A DNA stretch of 64,000 bases from Cordylochernes scorpioides (GCA_030710605.1 CP092863.1:117287072-117351071); one strand, 5' to 3'. Numbered from the stretch's first letter, positions 10,191 through 20,600 are shown. Notes: generated from the sequence alone by a model not told the origin. Program-made: numbers and translations.

Positions 10191-10262
10191 CCATCGGTGG
10201 TTCAGTGGTAGAATGCTCGCCTGCCAACGCGGGCGGCCCGGGTTCGATTCCCGGCCGATGCA
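10191..10262 (+). tRNA. tRNA-Gly(GCC)-like gene with an 8-nt anticodon loop
   Basis: D arm (GGTTCAGTGGTAGAATGC), anticodon stem CTCGC/GCGGG, T arm (CCGGGTTCGATTCCCGG) and acceptor stem match metazoan tRNA-Gly(GCC), and a T run follows at 10263. Two changes set it apart. The anticodon loop reads CTGCCAAC, one base longer than the usual CTGCCAC. The first acceptor pair is C1-C72 instead of G1-C72. A transcribed but non-functional copy or a SINE head is likely; a functional +1 decoding tRNA is the less likely alternative. Confidence 0.7.
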
Positions 10263-10378
10263 TTTTATTTTTTTACAATTTTTAAAACTCATTTAAATAT
10301 TATACAAGAATGACATCGACGGCGCCCATTTATAATTGTAACGAATAGAATGTGAATAAAAGCATTTAATCGGGTAAA

Positions 10379-10397
10379 ACCCGGGCGTTGCCCGGGT
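10379..10397. repeat. GC-rich perfect hairpin
   Basis: ACCCGGGC-GTT-GCCCGGGT is a perfect 8-bp stem with a 3-nt loop. A diverged relative with its loop and stem shifted (ACCCAGG...CCTGGGT) lies at 22698-22718. The context suggests the terminal hairpin of a mobile element. Confidence 0.7.
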
Positions 10398-10404
10398 CAT
10401 TCGG

Positions 10405-10640
10405 CCAGTATATTATAAAGGAGTAAATAAAGGGTAGATAAAATGTAGGAAAATATATACAGTTGTACATGTACACATTTCTTCAGCAAGGAAGACTTCC
10501 CCAACTTGAGAGAGTCCTCCTCCAGACAAGGTCTTCTTGGACCTTCCTCAGTTTCACACCAAGGAAGTAATGGTAGATGCGTGTCTTGGCAGACGCCAAT
10601 ATTCCTATAGTGGTTTCATGGTGCTGTTGAGATGGGGTTA
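10405..10640 (-). mobile_element. S2 element fragment (right piece)
   Basis: GGAGTAAATAAAGGGTAGAT, then CACATTTCTTCAGCAAGGAAG and TCCTCCTCCAGACAAGGTC, align with S2 at 5110-5290 and 6490-6560. The minus strand encodes the same KTRIYHYFLGV-like peptide as the first copy. Confidence 0.6.
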
Positions 10641-11105
10641 ACAACGATAATTGTATACAACATTGTTGACACACTAAACAACAATATTTTAAATAGTCGG
10701 GCATTAAAATACGCCTATAATTCCTTTAGAACTTTCTGGAACATGATTATAATCAATCTAATTTACATATAAGTTGACCACAAGGATAAGTTATATGCAA
10801 ATTGGGAGCACACCTGTCTGTAATTCCTATAGATTTTTCTGAAACGCTGTCGAGATTATTTTACATCATGATTTTCCTTAAATGTGACTAATAAAGACTA
10901 ATCCATCCGCTTATAGAGGAATTTTTTTTTTTCAACGTTAGAATTTTTGATATCTATTTTTCTTCTCAGCCCACAGGTTGGCTGTGAGTAATCTTGTTTT
11001 CTAAGAACTTTATTCCCATCTTTCGACACTATTGTATTCTCCCGAACTTGACCATGAACTCTATTCTTTCCTCTTCCTCATCTCCCTCCCCTCCAGTAAT
11101 ACCGT
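10641..11105. other. Intergenic, nothing recognised
   Basis: AT-rich with no supported gene, RNA or repeat. Confidence 0.4.
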
Positions 11106-11392
11106 TAACCACATATTATCTTTAATTTCTTCCTCTTGTCCTCCTATTGACCTAGACAATCTTCTCACCTTACTTGTTAGTTTAGCTGGCGGGCAGGTAC
11201 TAGGTGTCTTGACATTGATGCACTGCTATCGGTCACATTGGAAGTGCAAAGATAACGCAATAGCAATCACATATTATCTTTAATTTCTTCCTCTTGTCCT
11301 TCTATTGGCCTAGAGAATATCCTCACCCCTTACTTGTTAGTTTAGCTGGCGGGCAGGAACTTGCCATCGATGCACTGCTATAGGTCTGTTTG
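11106..11392. repeat. Two-copy direct repeat, about 158 bp apart
   Basis: ACATATTATCTTTAATTTCT, TTAGTTTAGCTGGCGGGCAGG and GATGCACTGCTAT occur in the same order in both halves. The copies are moderately diverged. Confidence 0.75.
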
Positions 11393-11980
11393 CTACAACC
11401 ATCGGAATGTAGTGCAATATGGAAAATGGTGCAATGCCGACCAGATTCGCCCCAAAAAATCCTAATAGTTAACCACTTCTCACAAGTTGTTCAAACATGA
11501 GATCTGTTCTCTTGCCAATCATCTTCCTTAAATATATTTTTTTAAAATGTCATCTTCATTACTTACTTTGTCAGTCGTCGGTTTTCGCATCATTCATCCA
11601 GGAATTTGAAATTCCTATTCTATGTAAAAAACATCTATATATTTTTTCTGCCATTCCCATTTTTGAAAAGAATAAAACATTTTGACGTGTGTTTCCTTGT
11701 GGAAAAGAGAGCAATTACGGAATATTTCAATGAAGATATCAATATGTTTGTTGTTTATTGCCCATTGTTGTCTGTGTTGTTGATTTATATCTCTTGTGGT
11801 TTTTTGTTTGAACAGTTAGGTGAGGTTTGAATAGTTAGGTCAGGTCTATGTAAACGTTAGGTCAGTATGTAATTATTTTAGGTCTTTGAGTTGCATAGAT
11901 ATGTGTGCGCTGAATAGAGTTCCCCTTCAATTTTGAGTGCAATATTTTTCGGAGATTTTGGTTGATTCTTTCAGAGAATA
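11393..11980. other. Intergenic, no supported gene
   Basis: AT-rich. Near 11815-11865 the words GTTAGGTGAGG, GTTAGGTCAGG and GTTAGGTCAG recur, but not as a regular telomere-like array. Confidence 0.35.
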
Positions 11981-11982
11981 TA

Positions 11983-12162
11983 CACTTATGGACAAAACTT
12001 AAGGAAGTTGAAAGGCTTTGATGTCGCCCTTTTTTTTTTTAAGGAGACAGAGGCTTGGTTATCTCGTGTGTCTTCAGTAAAGGTCACTGTAATATCTTTC
12101 AGAGTTATTGTCTCAATCCCAATGGTAGAAGGTACAACTTCCTTAAGTTTTGTCCATATGTG
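11983..12162. mobile_element. TA-flanked MITE
   Basis: Ends are CACTTATGGACAAAACTTAAG and its near-inverse CTTAAGTTTTGTCCATATGTG, next to TA on both sides. It has the family order: AAAGGCTTTGATGTCGCC, a T run, GGAGACAGAG, GTGTCTTCAGTAAAGGTCAC. Confidence 0.9.
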
Positions 12163-12235
12163 TAGATGGCACCATCTATATATAGTAAATGAAAGCATTA
12201 AAGCACGGATATCTCCTCTACACATAAAATAAACT

Positions 12236-12320
12236 TCTACTGTCCTTACTGCGATGAAAAAATATTGGGAGAGCTTGGCTCATCAGTGGTGATGATCGCA
12301 GTAAGGACAGTGGTAGTTCG
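12236..12320. mobile_element. Family F foldback, short copy
   Basis: ACTGTCCTTACTGCGATGA and its inverse TCGCAGTAAGGACAGT flank GGCTCATCAGTGG. The same ends bound larger family F elements at 36953-37215 and elsewhere. Confidence 0.75.
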
Positions 12321-12590
12321 TTTTATATGTCGGAGAGACATTCCTGCTTTCATTACCTGTACGAAGGGATAAGGAGACGGATTTCAACGACCCAGTTGGA
12401 ATGACAGGCACTTCAATTCCATCCACCGACCTCTTTCCTTTATGTTTCTAACGGTTGATGAGCATCATTCTTTGGGCATCACTGGGGTTGTAATCTGCAC
12501 CGTCATGGTGGTGTTTTTAATAACCACTCTAGATCCTCTCTCATCAAATCGTGCGTGGTTTTGAAGTATTGTCATTGGTTGGTTTCTAAA
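12321..12590. other. Intergenic, nothing recognised
   Basis: No supported feature. It immediately precedes the first segmental-duplication copy. Confidence 0.35.
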
Positions 12591-12954
12591 CCAATTAGCA
12601 TCCACCAATCTACTTTCTGTCCGTTCCATTCATATCCTCAAAGTTTACATCACGCCTGGATACATTGTGCGTACGTAATTATGGCTTTAACATAATTGGA
12701 TTTCCGCATTTAGGAAAACTTGAAATGTGACTTTCCTTCTTAACATGTGGCAAGTTCTATTCGAATATTCCAGCTTGTTGTTTCAATGAGGAAGTAAAGA
12801 TAATTGATACAACTGTTATCACAGTCTACGTGTTTTTACAAATGAAGGTTTTGTTTAAAATATCATCATTAACTTAGCGATATCTAAACTCATGGACAAA
12901 AAGGAAGTTGTACCTTTTAGCATGTATATCGGGACAATAACTCTGAATTGAAGA

Positions 12955-13735
12955 GTTGGCAGAAAGAACCACTCGACCACGCCAGGAAGGTATTGAAGAG
13001 TCGGTAGAAGAAACCACTCGATAACGCTAGGAAAGCATTGAAGAGTTGGCAGAAGGAACTACTCGACCACGCCAGGAAGGCATTGAAGAGTCGGCAGAAG
13101 GGACCACTCTACCACGCCAGGAAGGCATTGAAGAGTCGGCAGAAAGAACCACTCGACCACGCCAGGAAGGCATTGAAGAGTCGGAAGAAAGAACCACTCG
13201 ACCACGTCAGGAAAGCATTGAAGAGTCGGCAGAAGTAACCACTCGACCACGCCAGGAAGGCATTGAAGAGTCGGCAGAAAGAACCACTCAACCACGCCAG
13301 GAAGGCATTGAAGAGTCGGCAGAAGGGACCACTCGACCATGCCAGGAAGGCATTGAAGATTTTAGAGAAGGAACCATTCGACCACGCCAGGAAGGCATTG
13401 AAGATTTTAGAAAAGAACCATTCGACTACGCCAGGAAGGCATTGAAGATTTTAGAGAAGGAACCATTCGACCACGCCAGGAAGGCATTGAAGATTTTAGA
13501 GAAGAAACCATTCGACCACGCCAGGAAGGCATTGAAGATTTTAGAAAAGAACCATTCGACTACGCCAGGAAGGCATTGCATATTTTAGAGAAGGAACCAT
13601 TCGACCACGCCAGGAAGGCGTTGAAGAGTCGGCAGAAGGAACCATTCGACCACGCCAGGAAGGCATTGAAGAGTCGGCAGAAGGAACCACTCGACCACGC
13701 CAGGAAGAGAACGGAACCGACCACGCCAGGAAGAG
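12955..13735. repeat. 45-bp tandem array (copy 1)
   Basis: About 16 units of a 45-mer containing GCCAGGAAGGCATTGAAGAG and GAACCACTCGACCAC. A sub-block (about 13350-13580) has GATTTTAGA in place of GAGTCGGCA. Because 45 is a multiple of three and stops are rare, long open frames appear on both strands (for example KALKSRQKEPLDHAR repeats). No start context, splice sites or conservation of reading frame over nucleotide identity argue for a protein. Confidence 0.9.
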
Positions 13736-14054
13736 CCGACCACACACCGAAGGAATTTTTTAGGAACGGGGAACGTGCGCGTCAGTCCGGAACATCATTT
13801 AATTACGGGACAATTGTTCGCCGTGACGTCCTGGCTGAGACATTCCACTGGGAACAACCCCGTCGCGCAATACGGACATTTAGCTGCTGAAGTTGACCTC
13901 CTAGAGTGGCTCTACACAACAGCTGCTTTATACCCTGAGCGGTCGAACTATCGACAGCTTATATTCAAATATCATTTTATATCGTCCCTGCAATGGACCG
14001 TCGACAAACACGACCCGGGATTGGATTCTGAATTCAGTTTCTTTTTTTTCCCCC

Positions 14055-14235
14055 CTGATGCAATGGCCCTTGGGTCCCGTGCGAGTTCCATCACAACAGT
14101 GAGTGCAAGTAACCAAACAGGGCTCTGGCACACTTGTAAGTGCAAAATTTGAGCTGCTTTTTACACGTGTAAACATGTTGTAAACTTAGGGTAAAAAACA
14201 ATTGCTAACTCCCCATCATGATTATCATGGCTTCT
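14055..14235 (+). mobile_element. S3 SINE-like element (copy 1 locus)
   Basis: The core GAGTGCAAGTAACCAAACAGG, GGCTCTGGCACACTTGTAAG and ACACGTGTAAACATGTTG, ending near CATGATTATCATGG, recurs at 16460, 54885, 57905 and 60455. Other copies end in GGATAATAATAAT. Confidence 0.8.
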
Positions 14236-14394
14236 ATATATATTTAACTTCCAGTCATGATGACCTATTTTCAAAGAATAATTTTCAATGAAATGTGGAT
14301 TAAATAAAATATAGATATATCACTTCTGTACATTTTCCCATATAGCTTGGCGTTCTCACGCCCTTACAGCCTTAAATATCCATTTCATGATTTT

Positions 14395-14600
14395 TCAGGA
14401 AGCCCCAATTTGGTCGTTGAGGTACAGCTTGCACATGATGATGAGGGCCAGCAGCCTGAAACGCGTACGTGGCTAGCTTTTCTTGATTAACCAAGAAAGT
14501 GTATTTGGTCAATTCTGGTAAAAAATCAACGCTTAGTTGATATTCATTCCGACAGATGGCGCAGCCATTAGCAACTTTTAATTGCATGATCAGAAGATGC
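14395..14600 (+). mobile_element. Class A element with broken hammerhead
   Basis: It carries GGTCGTTGAGGTACAGCTTG, a hammerhead-like block (14436-14473), AGCTTTTCTTGATTAACCAAG and AGATGGCGCAGCCATTAGCAA. The core reads ATGATGATGAG where CGCTGATGAG is expected. The counterpart at 58283-58322 is intact. Confidence 0.8.
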
Positions 14601-15112
14601 TTTTCTCTTAAAAGATATTGTCACAATATATTTATCAACAAAAATCTAATATTTTATAAGTGAGAGTTATAAAATTGATCTTTTAATTTAATTTTTGTTA
14701 TTTTTACAAAACATCTCATTAATAAACCATTTTAAAAATATTTATTTAAAAACACATTTCTTTGTCACCTCCCTGCCTCCGTCAATCTGTACATTAAAAA
14801 CAGTTAGACATATGAAAAAACAGTACAAATGTGATATTGTACTGGGATAAGGTGAATAAATTAAGAAAAAAGGCATCTCCTTATCGTGCAACTGAAAGTT
14901 GCTGATGACCTGATTAGACTTGATGTTTTGTATCGTTCCTATTATAGCGGTCACATATATATGTGTTTGTTTTCTATTCTGATGTAAAGTTAACTAATAG
15001 CTTTTATAGCATGGATTAAAAAATTATGGAAAAACTTCAACATAATTAAATACGAGGATGTAGCGCGCCATCTGTAATTGAAATATGAAATTATTCAGTG
15101 CTAATAGAAACG

Positions 15113-15330
15113 CTACCATGAGTGTAGGCCGCTGGAGACCAATCTATGTATAATGGTTCTAGTGGATATGGGAGAATCTAGAGTGTCCTGCACACTTTGC
15201 GAAATGGCTACAGAAGTAGACTGTGGGGCCGCCATCCGGCGGATGCGTCGGTCCATGTGTAATGACGTCACTCTGGCCGCACCAGCACCTCTCAATAGTG
15301 CCACATTTCCTTCGCCATATCCGATGTACT
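15113..15330 (-). pseudogene. Tc1-like transposase N-terminal fragment
   Basis: The minus strand reads RVTSLHMDRRIRRMAAPQS, then DSPISTRTIIHRLVSSGLHS followed by W. This resembles the paired-like helix-turn-helix region of Tc1/IS630 transposases (DRRI.R.A...S....RTV.RRL...GL). No catalytic DDE/D region is present. Copy 2 of the duplication has lost about 125 bp of it near 58970. Confidence 0.65.
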
Positions 15331-15378
15331 GTGGACACGTTATAAGGATTAAACTCTTATTATCCATAAATGTATATA

Positions 15379-15587
15379 CGCTCATGGACCAAATTTAGGG
15401 AAGTGGAAAGTCTTTAATGTCGCCGGTCGTCTATTTTTTTTTTTTTTTTTTAAGGAGACAAGGCTGTTCACACTTGGTTATCTCGTGTGTCTTCAATTAA
15501 GGTCATTGTAATATCTTTCAGAGTTATTGTCTCAATCCCGATATACATGCTAAAATGTACAACTTCCTTAAGTTTTGTCCATGAGTG
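15379..15587. mobile_element. TA-flanked MITE, near full length (209 bp)
   Basis: Ends are CGCTCATGGACCAAATTTAGG and CTTAAGTTTTGTCCATGAGTG, next to TA on both sides. Internal words TCTTTAATGTCGCCGGTCG, the T run, GGAGACAAGG, and TCAGAGTTATTGTCTCAATC define the family used for comparison elsewhere. Confidence 0.9.
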
Positions 15588-16354
15588 TATATGGAATTTC
15601 GAATAGATTATAGAAGAGGCTAACGTTACTTATCAAAGTGTGTATCCACGGAGCCTAGGCCTAATTTGAGGCCATTCTCAGGAATCCATTGTTCCAGTGG
15701 CGAGATGACATCAGCCGCTAGCTACCTCAATGGCCCATTACACCCAGTCCTACCATAATGAACCGATACACACGCCATCATGCCATGTTTGTTTTAACCC
15801 TTTTCTTTTGCTTCTCTCTCTTTTTTAATTTAATAGATCCTTTGCCCGACTTCTCTCCTTTCTTGTTTGTCTCCGTTTTTTTTTTTTTTTTTTGTTTCAG
15901 CTATATATATTTGCGATTATAATCTGTAGAGTTCTCGAGATATTGAACACGAAACAGAAGAGAGGACTTTATGATTTTAGAGTGTAGTTTTTTTTTTTAT
16001 TCAAGATTTATCTCGCGCCGTTATTCTTGCCAACAAAATCTCATAATAGGGTGCGACAATGTTGAAAAAAAAGTTTTTTTTTCTCTGAAGCCGACAAGTT
16101 TCTGCTCAGTCCATCGATTGTTAATTCTGGATGACACGTCGATGGTGATCACGGGAGGAATCCGTTTTCTTATTGGGACGGGAGTAAAGTATGGAAGGGA
16201 GATGGAGTTATGTTAATAAACCATAAGGTATGTTTGACGTGGGACATTTCAAAATGTAAGGATAAAACATTCTTAGATTCGGCTAAAAGCAAAACTAGAT
16301 AACTTTAGGATTTCCATTATTGGGGATCGGTTTAAGGATGGTCTAAACCGTTGG

Positions 16355-16680
16355 TTTTCTACCGCTACGACCCGGGATCGAATCCCGCCTGCATTGGTTA
16401 CTTTTTCTAATAAAAAAAAAAAGAAGAAGAAGAATAAAAAAATAAAAGGAAGGGGGGGGGGGCTCCAAAGGCTCCCGATTCTTGCAAAAGTCCAACCCCA
16501 CCAGCGAGTGCAAAGTAACCAAACGGGGCTCTGCCACACTTATAAGTGCAAAAGTCGAACTGCTTTTCACATGTGTAGACATGTGGTGCGCTTTCAGTGA
16601 AAGCAGTCGCCAATTTCTTCCCACCATGATTATCATAACCTGTACCACGTGTACTAGGGATAATAATAATAATAATTCCC
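16355..16680 (+). mobile_element. S3 SINE-like element with upstream tRNA-like box B
   Basis: Upstream, GACCCGGGATCGAATCCCG resembles a tRNA T arm/box B. An A-rich and (AAG)n spacer follows, then the S3 core (CAAAGTAACCAAACGGGGC, CACATGTGTAGACATGTGG) and an (AAT)n end near 16660. Whether the tRNA-like part and the core are one element is inferred. The same arrangement recurs at 60360-60680, but only as part of the duplication. Confidence 0.6.
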
Positions 16681-17348
16681 ATAAAAAAAGTAAATAAAAA
16701 CAGGCTAGAGATATATTGCGATGTTTTTAACGTAGCTTCTAATTTTTGTGTAATCCTTATATTTAAAATTGATTATTTTTTAGCTTTAAATATGAAGTGT
16801 TGGTTAACACAAATAACACAAAATTGACATTGTTTGACAGATCTCATTTATTCCTGCTTTCTTTTACCAGCGGTTTGTTGTTTTAACATTTTAATTTCTA
16901 TTGAGTTTTTACTAAAATTGTATGTAAATCATTGACTTTCATTGAATTAAAAATAAAAATGTATAAAAACATATAAAAAAATAAAAATGAAATTTTAAAG
17001 GAAATTGAAGGTACAATTGTGATTTTTTTTTTTTTGTGACATGTTAATATATTGATAGAGAAAAAGACGATAATAGACTGTGGTCAATCTAGATTTGGAG
17101 AAACTGAAAAAGGAGAGAGTGAGAGAGAAGATACAGCAAAAGATTTTACATGAGGAGAGAAGAAATTGATGGAAAAAACAAAGGGCAGAGAAAATGGCCA
17201 AACAAAGAGAAAGAAGGCTTTTATCAATAAGCGAACAAACATGAACTGAAGAAGAGGAATTGTCAGAATAGCGATGCTTTTGATTTGACAAACATTTATT
17301 TGCATATATCTTAATGTAGATGGAAATTTTTCCGGGAGGAAATTGATC
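16681..17348. other. Intergenic, no supported gene
   Basis: AT-rich and purine-skewed, with no supported gene. It is conserved in the duplicate copy at about 60680-61364. Confidence 0.4.
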
Positions 17349-17599
17349 TAAAGAAACAAGGGTCGCCTCTCCCGTCAAAATAGACGTCTAAAACCAGACG
17401 CCATCTATTGACCGTCGCCGCAACTAGCGGCCTCGGGTCGGTGACAAAGCCACAACACCAGCTTTGGCAAACTGAAAAGCGTCCTCCTAGAGACCATGGT
17501 TTCGGGCTAATGTCCCTCGTCAGTCTAGGGCGGACTTTTCAAAGAAAAGTCTGGTTTTAGACTTCTATTTTTACGGGAGAGGCGACCCTTGTCTCTTTA
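17349..17599. mobile_element. Class C foldback element with hammerhead
   Basis: Inverted ends of about 50 bp: TAAAGAAACAAGGGTCGCCT, CTCCCGTCAAAATAGACGTC on the left, with the inverse ending GGCGACCCTTGTCTCTTTA on the right. Between them lie TCGGGTCGGTGACAAAGCCA, CAACACCAGCTTTGGC and the hammerhead. Relatives are at 35454-35644 and 61365-61614. Confidence 0.85.
17486..17529 (-). ncRNA. Hammerhead ribozyme motif, class C (best preserved)
   Basis: Minus strand: CCTAGA, CTGACGA, GGGACATTAGCCC, GAAA, CCATGGTC, TCTAGG. Helix I CCTAGA/TCTAGG and helix II GGG/CCC pair perfectly, helix III is ACC-AU-GGU, and the cleavage triplet is the canonical GUC. The catalytic core shows no deviation. The octamer ACCAUGGU is itself a palindrome. 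Confidence 0.8.
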
Positions 17600-17731
17600 T
17601 ATCTTAATGTATGGAAGCTAGAATTCCGTGTGCCATATATATAGCAATGCAAATACAGGAATACAAGTTTGGTTGTATACCATCGTAATGTTGTCGTAGC
17701 AGGAACTGAACCTGATCTACCTTTCTATCTA

Positions 17732-17940
17732 CACACTTTGACAAAACTTAAGGAAGTGGACAGTCTTTGATGCCGCAGATCTTTTTTTTTTTTTTTTCAA
17801 GGAGACAGAGTCAATTTTGTTCACATTTGGTTATCATGTGTGTCTTTAATAAAGGTCAATGTAATATCTTTCAGAGTTATTGTCTGAATCCCGATATACA
17901 TGCTAAAAGGTACAACTTCCTTAAGTTTTGTCCATGAATG
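17732..17940. mobile_element. TA-flanked MITE, near full length
   Basis: It begins CACACTTTGACAAAACTTAAG and ends CTTAAGTTTTGTCCATGAATG, next to TA. The internal order matches 15379-15587. Confidence 0.88.
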
Positions 17941-18119
17941 TAGATATGGAAGTATCATTCTCTGTGCCTACATACACACTGCAGAACAGCGGGACGGATA
18001 GACAGACAGGGCGGGGACTGGACCAGGGGAAGGTTTCCCTTTCAGAGCTGGGGAGGTATCGGGGCCGGTCATGGCCGGGGGGTTTGGGTCAGGCTGGTGT
18101 TGGCTGGCTGGATGGGGTT

Positions 18120-19300
18120 ACTTACCTCTTTACATACTGGCTCATCTCTTCTTTACATACTGGCTCCCTCACATCTCTAGACACACGGGTTCATCTCACA
18201 TTTCTTCTTTACACACTGGCTCATCTCTTCTTTACATACTGGCTCCCTCACATCTCTAGACACACGGGCTCGTCTCACATCTCTTCTTTACACACTGGCT
18301 CATCTCTTCTTTACATACTGGTTCCCAAACATCTCTAGACACACTGGCTAATCTCACATATCTTCTTTACATTCTGACTTCTTCACATCTCTTCCCTACA
18401 TACTGGCTGCCTCACATATCTATACACACGGGTTCATCTCACATATTTTCTTTACATACTGGCTCTCTTACATATCTAGACACACGGGTTCATCTCACAT
18501 CTCTTCTTTACATACTGGCTCCCTCACATCTCTTCTTTACATACTGGCTCTCTCACATATCTAGACACACGGGTTCATCTCACATCTCTTCTTTACATAC
18601 TGGCTCTCTCACATATCTAGACACACCTGTTCATCTCACATCTCTTCTTTACATACTGGCTCTCTCACATATCTAGACACACGGGTTCATCTCAAATCTC
18701 TTCTTTACATACTGGCTCTCTCACATATCTAGACACACGGGTTCATCTCACATCTCTTCTTTACATACTGGCTCCCTCACATCTCTTCTTCACATACTGG
18801 CTCTCTCACATATCTAGACACACGGGTTCATCTCACATCTCTTCTTTACATACTGGCTCCCTCACATCTCTTCTTTACATACTGGCTCTCTCACATATCT
18901 AGACACACGGGTTCATCTCAAATCTCTTCTTTACATACTGGCTCCCTCACATCTCTTCTTTACATACTGACTCTCTCACATATCTAGACACACAGGTTCA
19001 TCTCACATCTCTTCTTTACATACTGGCTCCCTCACATCCCTTCTTTACATACTGGCTCTCTCACATCTCTATACACACGGGTTCATCTCACATCTCTTCT
19101 TTACATACTGGCTCCCTCACATATATAGACACACGGGTTCATCTCACATCTCTTATTTACATTCTGACTTCTTCACATATCTTCTTTACATACTGGCTCC
19201 CTCACATCTCTTCTTTACATACTGGCTCCCTCACATCTCTTCTTTACATACTGGCTCCCTCACATATCTAGACACACGGGCTCGATCTATGTATACACTT
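18120..19300. repeat. 29-bp-type tandem array, heterogeneous (copy 1)
   Basis: Units of TTCTTTACATACTGGCTCCC plus TCACATCTC alternate with CTAGACACACGGGTTCATCT variants. Copy 2 (62150-63095) is far more homogeneous. A displaced piece lies at 20656-20845. Confidence 0.9.
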
Positions 19301-19756
19301 GTTCTCTTCAAACATAGATTTTTTTTTACCTCTCTCCACCCCGGGTCTCCTCACTTCTCTTCTACTCACTGACTCTCCATTACCCCACATTCTACGCACA
19401 CAACATGTAGCTCGTGCAATGTGATATCGAGAATAGAGAAGACAACTAAAGGTAGCGAGGGCAAGTAAAAAATGGTCAAGAAATGCTGTAAGAAAGGCTG
19501 AAAAAATATTAAATGCGATAGTTTCCTATGTTCTATATCCTAAACCTTGTCTCCAAATCTTTAATGCCGAATCTTCTACTTTCTCAAGATGGAGTATCAG
19601 ACTCCTAGCTCTCAACTGATGACTATATTAATGACGTAGTATTATAGCCACGCGATGAGATATTTTCAAGAAGCTTTGACTAAGTTAGATACATTGTGTG
19701 TGTGTGTGTGGATGTTCTCTCTTCTATTATAATTCCGATAAACCGAAACTGTTTTC
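19301..19756. other. Intergenic, no supported gene
   Basis: It contains a (TG)n run near 19696-19710 at the site where copy 2 carries an S2 insertion. No gene was seen. Confidence 0.4.
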
Positions 19757-20165
19757 CTTTATGGCCCAATATGGCCGCTGATGGCGGGTTGAACAGTCGA
19801 TATCCTAATACTAGTCTCTCTTCATTATATAGTCACATGTTTTAGCCAATTACAAACCTACCATTTATTTGTCAACCGGCATTACAGAATTAGCATAGTT
19901 ACATAAATATTTTATACAATAGCTTAGATTTGCAAATATTTTTTAACTAAATTGTTTTTTAGCCGTCCTATATTATTTTTCTCATATGTAAATATATCTT
20001 AAAAAACGGAATCCTATTTAAGGCCTATTGCCATCATGTATCATTACCAGTTGAAGGGCGTGACTGCCCGAAAGCTCGTGTAGTCGATTATTAAAAATTA
20101 TTTTCTCCTAACGCTTTATTCTTTAGTATTTATAATCCAAGGAGAAAGTTTCCATGTTTAAAAAA
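19757..20165 (+). mobile_element. Insertion present only in copy 1; hammerhead-like class E remnant
   Basis: About 409 bp absent from copy 2, flanked by TGTTTTC on both sides (19750-19756, 20166-20172), a possible 7-bp target duplication. Near 20048-20085 it carries AAGGGCGTGACTGCCCGAAAGC, the helix II and GAAA part of a class E hammerhead, but TTGAAG replaces the expected CUGAAGA. Confidence 0.6.
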
Positions 20166-20441
20166 TGTTTTCAAATCAAAACTAAAATTCTGCTCCCCCG
20201 TGGCCGATTTGGATAACTGAGAATATCTCTCTGTTATTTATATTGAAAGGTTCTATAAACTCCTCTAATTTGACTACTAGTTTCCTCATTGCGACATTGT
20301 ACAAGTGTTGTATTAAGTAAGGAATGTTGTGATATTTTACGGGAATCAGGTGGATTAATTAAGGCATCTCCTGATCGTGAGACAAAAATATCTGTCGGAA
20401 TAAATATCGACTAATAGCTGATTTTTAATTATGGCCTTAAA

Positions 20442-20600
20442 TACACACACACACACAAACCTTTATTAAGACACACAGGTCTTACAGAGGATTCTTCTTG
20501 GGGTTACAAGACGGAGAAACCCATGAAAGTGGGAAATATACAAAGGGGTAAAAATGGAGAAAGATTATATACACATGGTAAATATATACAGATTATTATT
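20442..20600 (-). mobile_element. S1 SINE-like element, minus orientation
   Basis: It starts with (AC)n and CCTTTATTAAGACACACAGG and follows 6604-6780 almost base for base. Confidence 0.85.

Larger units (their letters stand above)
12591..20372. repeat. Segmental duplication, copy 1 (direct, about 7.8 kb)
   Basis: Collinear with 56617-64000 from CCAATTAGCATCCACC to GGCATCTCCTGA. Both carry the 45-bp array, S3, the class A element, the MITE, a second S3, the class C foldback, another MITE and the 29-bp array. The offset drifts from about 44026 to 43619 because of array-length changes and insertions. Copy 1 alone has the insertion at 19757-20165. Confidence 0.95.

Noticed and set aside
10180..10263. 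Minus-strand peptide RPGIEPGPPALAGEHSTTEPP
   Set aside because: This is the antisense translation of the tRNA-Gly-like gene, a frequent artefact in databases.
11810..11870. Telomere-like GTTAGG words
   Set aside because: Only a few irregular copies mixed with GTGAGG and GTCAGG; no (TTAGG)n array.
13038..13890. KALKSRQKEPLDHAR repeat protein in the 45-bp array
   Set aside because: The period is a multiple of three and several frames on both strands are open. Variants and indels between the two copies do not respect one frame, and no gene structure is visible.
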